From positions 1 to 64,000 of the forward strand of contig JADLEQ010000048.1 of assembly GCA_020846005.1 (NCBI GenBank): a stretch of 64,000 nucleotides of DNA, read 5' to 3'. Below the pieces are notes generated by a model. That model did not search any database, was not told the origin of the DNA, and worked only from the letters and a program-made list of their open reading frames with translations. Each line of letters starts with the position of its first letter. Positions within the stretch are counted from its first letter, which is position 1. This DNA comes from Polyangiaceae bacterium. GTDB taxonomy: Bacteria; Myxococcota_A; Polyangia; Polyangiales; Polyangiaceae. This document shows, piece by piece, positions 25,827-33,890 of the stretch. A program made the position numbers and the translations under genes.

Positions 25827-27452
25827 ATGCCCGGCTCGTCGCCTCGCCCTCGGCGCCGCCTCCGCGCGGCGTTCAGCGGGGCGCTCGTCGCCGCGATCGC
25901 GGCCAGCCCGGCGGGCGCCGGCCCCGTGCTCCACGAGTACATCGAGCCGAGCGCGGAGGAGGACCTCGCCGTCGCCGCCACCACCGCGGACGGCCGGATG
26001 CCCGCCGCGCTCGACACGCCGGGCGGCGTCGCGCCGGCCCCGCCGCCGAGCCGCAGCCCCCTCGATACCTCCAAGGCGTACGGAGGCTCGTCGACCCCGA
26101 CCAGCGCCGACGCGTCGTATCGCGTCGACGCGAACACGAGCCGGCCCGACTCGGTCGAGTACGACGATCCGTTCTCGCCGGCCATCACGCCGTTCAAGCG
26201 CCTGCACGCCTACGACGCCGTGGACGAACGCTTCGAGCTCGTCGTCGCTCCCGAGCACCGGGCGCTCGCCGCGGTGCCGAGCGGCGGCGACGCGACGCCG
26301 CTCGACGATCAGTTCTACGCCGACCTCGTGGTGGACGTACCCTCGCCCGGCACGCCCGTGCGGATCCCGTCCGTGGGCCCCGGGACACGCATCCTCGCGG
26401 CGGACGTGCAGCCCCCGATCCCCGGCTACGGGATCTCCACCGACCAGGCCGACAACTGGTTCTTCACCGCCCCCGAGCGCAAGCGCGTGCGCGTCGTGCT
26501 TCACCTCGCCATCCAGCGCGCGGTGTTCGGCGGCCAGTTCCCCGACATCGCGTGGTCCGGGGAGCTCGCCCGCAAGGTACCGGCGGTGCCGGAGAACGTC
26601 CGCGCGGCGGCCGCTCGCGCGCACGCGCTCATCGGCGTCTCGACCTCGCAGCGCCCGCTCGAGGTCGTGCGCGCGCTCGTCGCGTACTTTCGTGGCTTCG
26701 CGCCCTCGGACGAGCGACCGCAGAGCCGCGGCCCGGACCTCTACGAGGAGCTCACGCGCACGCGCAAGGGCGTGTGCCGCCATCGAGCCTACGCGTTCAC
26801 GATCACCGCGCTCGCGCTCGGCGTCCCGACCCGCATGGTGCGCAACGAGGCGCACGCCTGGGTCGAGGTGCACGACGGCCGGCTCTGGCATCGCGTCGAT
26901 CTCGGCGGCGCCGCGAGCCACCTCGAGCTCGAGCACGACCCCAACGTGCCGCAGCACCAGCCCCCGACCGATGGCTTCGAGTGGCCCGTGGGCGCCGAGA
27001 GCGGCGCGGACCTGGCGGCGCGGGCGCTGGGGCTCCCACCGGGGGGCGGCGGGAGGCCGGGGGGTCCCTCGCCCGCCGCGGCGCCACCCGGGGCGGCGTC
27101 GGTGGCGCCGCTCGGCCCCGCGGACGTGCCCGAGCCCACGCGCGCGGAGGACGCCCGCCCGCGCAGCGTGGTCGCGGTGGCGCTGCCGCGCGGCGACGAG
27201 GTCCGGCGCGGCGGGCCGCTCCACCTCGAGGGCCGCGTCGAGGCAGGCGGGTCGTCGTGCCCGCACCTGCGCGTCGACGTGGCGCTCCACGGGCCGCGCG
27301 GCGCGCGGGTGGAGGCGGGGTCGCTCGGAGTCTCCGCCGACGGCCGGTACGCCGGCGCGGTGACGGTCCCCTTCACGCTCGACGTGGGCGCGTACCGCGT
27401 CGTGGTGTCGACGCCCGGCGACGCCCGGTGTGGCCCCGGGAAGTCCGAGTGA
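25827..27452 (+). CDS. Exported transglutaminase-like (papain-fold) protein
   Basis: 541 residues from ATG 25827; TAGGTC 8 nt upstream supports this start. Signal peptide (FSGALVAAIAASPAGAGP), no lipobox. Core domain ~240-380: LYEELTRTRKGVCRHRAYAF with the catalytic Cys, RMVRNEAHAWVEV with the His and WHRVDLGG with the Asp, the Cys-His-Asp triad of transglutaminase-like proteases. After a Pro/Gly linker, ~450-541 looks like an immunoglobulin-like beta domain (RRGGPLHLEGRVEA, VSADGRYAGAVTVPF). It likely acts in the periplasm or outside as a peptidase or crosslinker. The VWA gene follows 40 nt later. Confidence 0.8.
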   Translation: MPGSSPRPRRRLRAAFSGALVAAIAASPAGAGPVLHEYIEPSAEEDLAVAATTADGRMPAALDTPGGVAPAPPPSRSPLDTSKAYGGSSTPTSADASYRVDANTSRPDSVEYDDPFSPAITPFKRLHAYDAVDERFELVVAPEHRALAAVPSGGDATPLDDQFYADLVVDVPSPGTPVRIPSVGPGTRILAADVQPPIPGYGISTDQADNWFFTAPERKRVRVVLHLAIQRAVFGGQFPDIAWSGELARKVPAVPENVRAAAARAHALIGVSTSQRPLEVVRALVAYFRGFAPSDERPQSRGPDLYEELTRTRKGVCRHRAYAFTITALALGVPTRMVRNEAHAWVEVHDGRLWHRVDLGGAASHLELEHDPNVPQHQPPTDGFEWPVGAESGADLAARALGLPPGGGGRPGGPSPAAAPPGAASVAPLGPADVPEPTRAEDARPRSVVAVALPRGDEVRRGGPLHLEGRVEAGGSSCPHLRVDVALHGPRGARVEAGSLGVSADGRYAGAVTVPFTLDVGAYRVVVSTPGDARCGPGKSE

Positions 27453-27492
27453 TCCCGAGCGCCGTCGCCCGCGCTACGCTCCGGAGCCCCGC

Positions 27493-28713
27493 ATGAGCGA
27501 TCTGGTCGTCCCCTTCCTCTACGAGCTGCGCAAGCGGCGGGTGCCCGTGGGGCTGCAGGAGGCGGTGCAGCTCGCGAAGGCGCTCTCGCTCGGCCTGCAC
27601 CAGAGCTCGCTCGACGGCTTCTACTATGTCGCGCGGGCGCTCTGCGTGCACCGCGAGAGCGATCTCGATCGCTTCGACGAGGCGTTTCTCGCGCACTTCC
27701 GCGGCATCGCCGGCAGCTCCACCCGCGCCATCGACGACCTGCTCGAGGAGTGGCTGAAGAACCCGAAGGTGCTCGAGTCGCTGACGGACGAGCAGCGAGC
27801 GTTGCTCGAGGCGCTCGACCCCGAGGAGCTGCGGCAGCTCCTCGAGCAGCGCCTGCGGGAGCAGAAGGAGCGGCATGAGGGCGGCAATCGCTGGATCGGC
27901 ACCGGGGGGACGAGCCCCTTCGGCACGGGCGGCCACCATCCGAGCGGCATCAGCATGCGCGCGGGGAGCCAGGGGCGTGGCGGTCGCGGCGCGGTCGGCA
28001 TGGCGGACGCCCGCCGCTATCGACCGTACCGGTCCGACGTGGTGCTCGACCTCCGGCAGATAGAGGTCGCGCTCCGCAAGCTGCGCTCGTTCGTGCGCGA
28101 GGGCGCGCTCGAGGAGCTCGACGTGGAGGGCACCATCGATCGGACGGCGCGCAACGGCGGTGAGCTCGAGATCGTCGTCCGCCCGCCGCGGCGGAGCAAC
28201 GTGCGGGTCGTCCTGCTGATGGACGTCGGGGGATCGATGGATCCCTTCGCTCAGACTTGCTCGCAGCTCTTCAGCGCCGCACGTCGAGCGTCCCACTTCC
28301 GCGAGCTCCGGACGTACTACTTCCACAACACCATCTACGGGCGCGTCTACACCACGGACGCCCTCATGGAGCCCATCGAGGTGAGTCGGCTGCTCGAGCA
28401 GGTCGACTCCCGGTACAAGCTCGTGCTGGTGGGCGACGCCGCCATGGCGCCGGGCGAGCTGCTCGGCTCGGGGCCGTGGGGGAGCGCGCCTGGGGGCCCG
28501 CGGTCCGGGTTCGACTGGCTCGCGCACCTCGCCGAGCGCTTCGAGCGGAGCGTGTGGCTCAACCCCGATCCGCCCCAGTACTGGTCGGGGGGCACGGCGC
28601 GCGCGATCCGCGAGCTCTTCCCGATGTACCCGCTCACGCTCGACGGACTCTCCGAGGCGATGGTGCACCTGTCGAAGACCGCGCGGGCCTCCGCCCTCCC
28701 CCAGCCGGAGTGA
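27493..28713 (+). CDS. VWA domain protein of the CoxE-like family
   Basis: 406 residues, cytoplasmic. N-terminal half is charged helices (LVVPFLYELRKRRVPVGLQE, the usual opening of CoxE-like proteins), a Gly-rich linker (~140-185), then ADARRYRPYRSD and the VWA fold with a MIDAS-type DVGGSMDP (DxGxSM) near residue 240. Close relatives act with MoxR AAA+ ATPases as metal-dependent binding or chaperone units. No MoxR gene is in the window, which is unusual. ATG 27493 has TACGCT 12 nt upstream. The histidine kinase gene starts 7 nt after its stop, suggesting one operon. Confidence 0.85.
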   Translation: MSDLVVPFLYELRKRRVPVGLQEAVQLAKALSLGLHQSSLDGFYYVARALCVHRESDLDRFDEAFLAHFRGIAGSSTRAIDDLLEEWLKNPKVLESLTDEQRALLEALDPEELRQLLEQRLREQKERHEGGNRWIGTGGTSPFGTGGHHPSGISMRAGSQGRGGRGAVGMADARRYRPYRSDVVLDLRQIEVALRKLRSFVREGALEELDVEGTIDRTARNGGELEIVVRPPRRSNVRVVLLMDVGGSMDPFAQTCSQLFSAARRASHFRELRTYYFHNTIYGRVYTTDALMEPIEVSRLLEQVDSRYKLVLVGDAAMAPGELLGSGPWGSAPGGPRSGFDWLAHLAERFERSVWLNPDPPQYWSGGTARAIRELFPMYPLTLDGLSEAMVHLSKTARASALPQPE

Positions 28714-28720
28714 GCGGCGA

Positions 28721-29722
28721 ATGCCCGAGCTCGACGAGCTCGCGATCGCGGCGATCGGCGTCGTGTTCGCGTTGGGCGGGCTCGGCGTCGCGGTAGCGAT
28801 TGGGCGGGTCGTGGTCGCGCGCGCGTCGCGCCGTTGCCGGGCGGAGCTCGACGATCTCGCCGCGCGGGTCCGCGCCGCCGCCGCCGGGGAGCCGCCGCGC
28901 GCGCTGGCCGGGCCCCCGAGCCCGGAGGTCGCCGAGCTGGTCCGAGCGTTCGAGCTCGCGGTCGCCGATCTCACCGCCCTCCGCCGGCGGCTCGCCGCGA
29001 TCGAGCGCATCGCGGCGCGACGCGAGATCGCGCGCCGGGTAGCGCACGAGATCAAGAACCCGCTCGTCCCCATCCGCGCCGCCGTCGAGACGCTGCGCCG
29101 GCTGAAAGCGCGCGGAGATCCGGCGTTCGACGACTACTTCGACGAGGCGTCGCGCACCGTCCTCGAGGAGGTCGGGCGCATCGCCTCCATCGTCACCGAG
29201 TTCACCCAGTTCTCGCGGCTGCCGGCCCCCGACCCGCGCCCCCTCGAGCTGGTGGAGGCGGTGCGCGGGGTGGTGGGGCTGCACGCCGGGGGCGACGTGG
29301 TCGTCGAGCTGGTCGCCGAGCCCTGTCCGATCGTGCACGCCGATCGCGATCAGATGGTGCAGGTCGTGACCAACCTGGTCCAGAACGCCCTCGACGCCGC
29401 GCGCGAGCGCCCCGCTCCCCGCGTCCGCGTCGAGGTCCGTCCGGCGGGCGCCGCGCGGGTCGCGCTCTCGGTGACGGACACGGGGCCCGGCGTCGCGCCC
29501 GAGATGCGCGAGCGGCTGTTCGAGCCGTACGCGACCACGAAGCCCGCCGGTACCGGCCTCGGCCTCGCGATCGTGCACCGGATCGTGCTCGAACACGGCG
29601 GAGACATCACGTACACGGACGCGCCGGGCGGCGGCGCTCGATTCGAGCTCGTGCTGCCGACCGCCGGGCCTGCGCTGCTCGCGGAGCCGCCGACGCTCAC
29701 CGCGACCACGGGGCTGCCCTAA
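28721..29722 (+). CDS. Membrane-anchored sensor histidine kinase (NtrB/NtrY-like)
   Basis: 333 residues. A single N-terminal membrane helix (IAAIGVVFALGGLGVAVAIG), a HAMP-like or coiled helical linker, then HisKA with [19 protein letters not shown] (phospho-His ~ residue 110), and HATPase: N box NLVQNALDAA, G1 DTGPGVAP, F box LFEPYATTK, G2 GTGLGLAIV. There is no sizeable sensory domain, so input may come through a partner, for instance the neighbouring VWA protein. No response regulator is adjacent; the nearest are 21 kb away. The Pro-rich lipoprotein begins 62 nt later. Confidence 0.88.
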   Translation: MPELDELAIAAIGVVFALGGLGVAVAIGRVVVARASRRCRAELDDLAARVRAAAAGEPPRALAGPPSPEVAELVRAFELAVADLTALRRRLAAIERIAARREIARRVAHEIKNPLVPIRAAVETLRRLKARGDPAFDDYFDEASRTVLEEVGRIASIVTEFTQFSRLPAPDPRPLELVEAVRGVVGLHAGGDVVVELVAEPCPIVHADRDQMVQVVTNLVQNALDAARERPAPRVRVEVRPAGAARVALSVTDTGPGVAPEMRERLFEPYATTKPAGTGLGLAIVHRIVLEHGGDITYTDAPGGGARFELVLPTAGPALLAEPPTLTATTGLP

Positions 29723-29784
29723 CTCGTCGCGCGCGCCGCGGAGGGAGATCCCTCGGGTGGGCACCGTACGAGCGGGGGAGACCC

Positions 29785-30360
29785 ATGAGCCAGCCCCGCC
29801 GCGCCTCCCACCTCGCCGCCACCGGCCTGCTGTTCGCGGCGACCACCGCGCTCGGCGGCTGCTCTCTGCACCTCACCACGGGCGGGCCAGCCGCGCCCGC
29901 CTACGCCGGGTGGGCCCCCGCGCCGCCGTCGCCGCCGTCGCCGCCGGCGGCGGTCTCGCCCCCGCCGCCGGCGCCCCCGGGCGCCGTCGCCCAGCCTCCC
30001 GCCGCGGCGCCGCCGCCCGCGTCTCTGGCGCCGCCGCAGGTCGCCACGGCTCGGAACCCGCGCGGCGAGGTCGCCGCCGCGCACGCGCCGGTCGGGATCG
30101 CGCCGCCGCCTCCTCCGCCCAGCGCTCGCCCGGGGGCCTCGAAGCCGCCGGGGACCTCGCGGCCGCCCGGGAGCTCGAGGCCCCCGAAGACGTCGACGCC
30201 CCCGAAGACCTCGCGGCCCGCCGCGAAGCCTCCCGCCGTGCGCGTCCGCGTCGTCCCCGGGACGATCGTCGCTCCGCCGCCCGCCTCGCCGGGTCCTCCG
30301 CACCGAGATCCGTACCTCGACTCGCCATACCGGGAGCACCGCCCGCCACCCCCGCGCTGA
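29785..30360 (+). CDS. Pro-rich lipoprotein
   Basis: 191 residues from ATG 29785, with GGGGGAG a few nt upstream as ribosome-binding site. Leader ends ALGGC (Cys ~26), so lipid-anchored. The rest is low-complexity Pro/Ala/Ser (for example PPKTSTPPKTSRP), with a basic middle and a C-terminus rich in Pro, Arg and Tyr (DPYLDSPYREHRPPPPR). It probably forms an extended periplasm-spanning or wall-binding rod. No domain is recognised. The methyl-accepting protein gene follows 77 nt later with its own TACGCT -10-like element. Confidence 0.65.
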   Translation: MSQPRRASHLAATGLLFAATTALGGCSLHLTTGGPAAPAYAGWAPAPPSPPSPPAAVSPPPPAPPGAVAQPPAAAPPPASLAPPQVATARNPRGEVAAAHAPVGIAPPPPPPSARPGASKPPGTSRPPGSSRPPKTSTPPKTSRPAAKPPAVRVRVVPGTIVAPPPASPGPPHRDPYLDSPYREHRPPPPR

Positions 30361-30437
30361 CGGCGGCCCTGTTCGCGCCGCCGCGGAGCCTGTACGCTGG
30401 CGAGCCGCGGCGCCTCCCGCCCGCGGACGCGGTGGAC

Positions 30438-32114
30438 ATGAACGCACTGAACCAGCGACAGCTTCTCGGCAGCGTGGTGGTCCTGGCGGCGGCGGTGCTC
30501 GCCTTCTCCCTCTGGAAGGAGACGGGGCCCGCGATCGGGGTGGTCGCGGTCGCCGGATTGCTCGCGTCCTATCTGGCCGGCGCCGGGCCGGTCCCGGCCG
30601 CCGGCGCGGGGCCGGCGGCGGCCGCGCCGGGCGAGCCCGTCCCGTCCATCGAGCCGCTCGCGCGGGCGCTCAGGCGCCTGGCCGACGGCAAGAGCTTCGA
30701 CCGCCCGCAGCAGGTGCCGGCGCTGCTCGAGCCGGCGTTCGACGCCATCGCCGAGCTCGGCGAGCGGCTGTCGGAGCTCGAGGACGCCACGGCCGCCAGC
30801 GCGGAGGGCGTCGAGGATCGCGTCCGTGCGGTCGACGCGAGCGCCCGCGAGGTGAACGAGGCCCTCCGGCGGCTGACGGACGGCGTCGCCAGCCAGCTCG
30901 ACGCGAGCGACGAGGCCGCGCGCTTCATCAAGGAGATGGCGTCCAGCCTGCGCGAGATCGCGCAGCACGTGGAGATGCTCGCCTCGAGCGCCGAGGAGTC
31001 GAGCTCGTCGATCCTGGAGATGACGGCCACCAACGACGAGGTCGCCGAGAACATCGGGGAGCTGGCGACCAGCGTCCGCGAGACGGTCGCGTCGATCGAG
31101 GAGATGGCCTTCAGCATCCGGGAGGTCGCGAAGAACGTCGACGCGCTCTCGCTCACGGCGGAGGAGACCTCCAGCAGCATGAACGAGATGGACGTCTCCA
31201 TCGACCAGGTGCAGTCGAACGCCAACGAGACGGCGCGGCTCTCCGAGGAGGTGGCGCTCGACGCGGAGCGTGGCGCCGAGTCCATCCTGAAGACGATCGG
31301 CGAGATCTACCGCATCAAGGAGAGCAGCCAGGAGGCCGTGAGCGTCATCTCGACGCTCGGCCTGCGCATCGACGCGATCGGTCAGATCCTGAATGTCATC
31401 GACGACGTGGCCGAGCAGACGAACCTCCTCGCGCTGAACGCCGCCATCATCGCCGCTCAGGCGGGCGAGCACGGCAAGGGCTTCGCCGTCGTGGCCGACG
31501 AGATCAAGGATCTGGCGGAGCGCGCCGGCGCCAGCACGAAGGAGATCGCCGACCTCATCAAGACGATCCAGAGCGAGAGCCGCAACGCCATCACCGCGGT
31601 CGAGCGAGGCGCGCAGAACGTCGATCGGGGCGTCGAGGTCTCCAACGAGGCCGAGCGCGCGCTGAAGAAGATCCTCGAGAGCTCGCAGAAGAGCACGACG
31701 ATGGTGCGCGCGATCGCCCGCGCGACGGTCGAGCAGGCGAAGGGCAGCAAGCAGGTGACGGACGCCATCGGCCGCATCGCGGAGACGGTGCAGCAGATCG
31801 CCGTGGCGACGGCCCAGCAGGCCCGCGGCTCGGAGCTCATCATGAGCAGCAGCGAGAAGATGCGGACCATCGCGCAGCAGGTGGAGCGATCGAGCCAGGA
31901 GCAGTCGCGCGGCAGCCGCCAGATCACTCAGGCGATCGAGAGCATCAGCACGATGGTGAACCAGCTGAACGCCGCGCACCGTACCCAGTCGCGCGAGGGC
32001 GAGCAGGCGCTCGCGGCCGCCTCGCGCATCGAGGAGGGCGCCCGCCGCCAGGACGCCGCGCTCCGCGAGCTCATCACCGGCACCGAGAAGCTGAAGAAGT
32101 CGGCGACCGGCTGA
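30438..32114 (+). CDS. Methyl-accepting chemotaxis-type protein with divergent tip
   Basis: 558 residues. Two N-terminal hydrophobic helices with only a few residues between (VVVLAAAVLAFSLWK; GVVAVAGLLASYLAG), so no periplasmic sensor. A Pro/Ala linker, then very long coiled coil rich in Glu/Ala/Ser, typical of the cytoplasmic methylation and signalling region. Hairpin tip: EQTNLLALNAAIIAAQAGEH with GFAVVADEIKDLAERA. The usual tip is NAAIEAARAGE; here Glu is Ile338 and Arg is Gln341, positions important for receptor trimer and CheA/CheW contact. May serve a non-standard chemosensory array. No che genes nearby. Confidence 0.88.
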   Translation: MNALNQRQLLGSVVVLAAAVLAFSLWKETGPAIGVVAVAGLLASYLAGAGPVPAAGAGPAAAAPGEPVPSIEPLARALRRLADGKSFDRPQQVPALLEPAFDAIAELGERLSELEDATAASAEGVEDRVRAVDASAREVNEALRRLTDGVASQLDASDEAARFIKEMASSLREIAQHVEMLASSAEESSSSILEMTATNDEVAENIGELATSVRETVASIEEMAFSIREVAKNVDALSLTAEETSSSMNEMDVSIDQVQSNANETARLSEEVALDAERGAESILKTIGEIYRIKESSQEAVSVISTLGLRIDAIGQILNVIDDVAEQTNLLALNAAIIAAQAGEHGKGFAVVADEIKDLAERAGASTKEIADLIKTIQSESRNAITAVERGAQNVDRGVEVSNEAERALKKILESSQKSTTMVRAIARATVEQAKGSKQVTDAIGRIAETVQQIAVATAQQARGSELIMSSSEKMRTIAQQVERSSQEQSRGSRQITQAIESISTMVNQLNAAHRTQSREGEQALAAASRIEEGARRQDAALRELITGTEKLKKSATG

Positions 32115-32172
32115 CGCGCCCGCGTCGCGCCGCTCCGCCGGGCCGGCGTGTACCGCCCCGCGCGCGCGGCGC

Positions 32173-33117
32173 TCAGGGGTTGACGACGAAGCGGCGCTCG
32201 CCGGTGGCGAAGTACGCCACGATCTGGCGCGCGGCGGCGAGGCCCGCGTTGACGTTCGCCTCCTCCGTCTGCGCGCCCATCTTGGCGGGCGTGAGGTAGA
32301 TCCGGGCGTCGTACTTCTCGCGCAGGGCGGCGGCCGTCGCGTCCGAGGGGGCGATGTCGGACGCGTAACGGAAGTCGGGGCGCTCGGCGAAGACCTCCAG
32401 CAGCCCCGCCTCGTCGATCACCTCCTTGCGCGCGGTGTTCACGAGCATGGCGCCCTTCGGCATCCGGCCGAGGAGCGCCTTGCCGACCGAGCCCTTCGTC
32501 TCGGGCGTCGCGGGGACGTGGAGTGACACGAACTGGGAGCGCTCGTAGAGCTCCTCGACCGACGCGACCGGCTCGGCGCCGGCCGAGCGCATCGCCGCGG
32601 CGTCGACGTACGGGTCGAAGCCCCACGTCTTCATCCCGTAGCCGCTCGCGATCGCGAGCAGGGCCCGCCCGACGGCGCCGACGGCGTGCACGCCCAGCGT
32701 CTTGCCGCGGAGCTCGGTGCCCGTCTTGCCATCGAACTTGCCGCGGCAGAGGTAGGTCATCATCCCGAAGGCGAGCTCGGCGACCGCGTTCGCGTTCTGC
32801 CCCGGGGTGTTCATCACGTCGACGCCGCGCGCCCGGGCCGCCGCCGTGTCGATGGTGTCGTAGCCGGCGCCCGCGCGGACGACGAGCGCGAGCTCCGGAG
32901 CCGCGGCCAGCGCCGCCGCGTCGACCACGTCGCTCCGCACGATCGCGGCGTGCGCGGACCGGAGCGCGTCGAGGAGCGCGGCCTGGGCCGGGTACTTCTC
33001 GAGCACACGGACCTCGTGGCCTGCGTCCTTCAGGATCGCGACCACCTGGTCGCGCGCGCTGGCGGAAAAGGGCTTCTCGGTCGCGAGCAGGACGATCTTC
33101 GACTCGGTCTTCGACAA
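32173..33117 (-). CDS. serA: D-3-phosphoglycerate dehydrogenase, type IIIK
   Basis: 314 residues, first enzyme of serine synthesis from 3-phosphoglycerate. D-isomer 2-hydroxyacid dehydrogenase fold: RAGAGYDTID, NAVAELAFGMM, nucleotide loop GVHAVGAVGRALL, LHVPATPETKG, and VNTARKEVIDEAGL with catalytic Arg230. Instead of the usual active-site His (TPHxGxxT) it has YLTPAKMGAQTEEAN with Lys279, the hallmark of type IIIK PGDHs of Bacteroidetes and Entamoeba. It lacks the regulatory ACT/ASB domains, so no serine feedback site. Starts at TTG 33117 with AGCGAGGTG just upstream. Convergent with the MCP gene, divergent from the di-haem protein gene. Confidence 0.87.
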   Translation of the reverse strand: MSKTESKIVLLATEKPFSASARDQVVAILKDAGHEVRVLEKYPAQAALLDALRSAHAAIVRSDVVDAAALAAAPELALVVRAGAGYDTIDTAAARARGVDVMNTPGQNANAVAELAFGMMTYLCRGKFDGKTGTELRGKTLGVHAVGAVGRALLAIASGYGMKTWGFDPYVDAAAMRSAGAEPVASVEELYERSQFVSLHVPATPETKGSVGKALLGRMPKGAMLVNTARKEVIDEAGLLEVFAERPDFRYASDIAPSDATAAALREKYDARIYLTPAKMGAQTEEANVNAGLAAARQIVAYFATGERRFVVNP

Positions 33118-33225
33118 GGCACACCTCGCTGAGCGGTCGTCCCCGTAGCCCTTGCTCCGGGCCGCGGCAACCGTGGCGCGCCGTCGACTGGACGGGCGCG
33201 CCGCGGCCGTGCGAGCATCGCCCCG

Positions 33226-33792
33226 ATGCGAAACGTCGCCCTCCTCTGCACCACGCTCGCTCTCGCCGCCGCCTACGCCGCGTGCGGCGGCGCCCCGACG
33301 CCCCCCGAGGCTCCAGCGGCGCCGTCCGCCGAGCCGGCCGCCGAGCCCCCCCCCGCGTCATCCGACGAGGTCGCGGCGGTTCCGGCGGGGAGCGCCGCGC
33401 CGGCCGCGAGCGCCGCGCCCCCCGCGCCCAAGGCGTGGAAGGAGCTGCAGGGCGAAGAGCGCGGAAAGTTCATGAAGGAGGTCGTCGTCCCGAAGATGGC
33501 GGCGCTGCTCCAGGAGCACGACGCGAAGAAGTTCGCCGAGGTGACCTGCGCGACGTGCCACGGCCCAGGCGCCAAGGACGGCAAGTTCGAGATGCCCGCG
33601 GCCTCGCTGCCGAAGCTCGACCCGAAGGACGGCTTCGCCAAGCACAAGAAGACGGCCGGGGGCGCCGCGATGACGAAGTTCATGATGGAGCGGGTCACGC
33701 CCGAGATGGCCGGCCTGCTCGGGATGCCGGTCTACGACCCGGCGACGCACGCCGGCTTCGGCTGCGGCGGCTGCCACACGATGGCGAAGTAG
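33226..33792 (+). CDS. Lipoprotein with two c-type haem motifs
   Basis: 188 residues. Lipobox YAAC (Cys20); Ala/Pro/Ser linker (~22-70); then a small helical domain with CATCH (Cys108, Cys111, His112) and, at the very end, CGGCH (Cys180, Cys183, His184). Both are CxxCH haem-c attachment motifs, so a periplasmic or surface di-haem electron carrier is likely, anchored by lipid. Between them are Met-rich pieces (MTKFMMERVTPEMAGLLGM) that could give axial ligands. No oxidase or reductase genes are adjacent, so its partner is unknown. Confidence 0.78.
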   Translation: MRNVALLCTTLALAAAYAACGGAPTPPEAPAAPSAEPAAEPPPASSDEVAAVPAGSAAPAASAAPPAPKAWKELQGEERGKFMKEVVVPKMAALLQEHDAKKFAEVTCATCHGPGAKDGKFEMPAASLPKLDPKDGFAKHKKTAGGAAMTKFMMERVTPEMAGLLGMPVYDPATHAGFGCGGCHTMAK

Positions 33793-33890
33793 CGCCCGCC
33801 GGCTCGCTGGCCGCGCCCGGGGCGTGGCGGTGGCGCGGGCGCGGGGCCGCGTCGCCGCCGGCCTCGGCGCGCGCATGGTAGAAAGTGGCT

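Noticed and set aside
23954-26197. One long minus-strand protein joining DUF4143 and the first helices of DUF5690
   Set aside because: Its first part is antisense to the transglutaminase gene, and both domains are incomplete in this frame. A chance read-through between two remnants.
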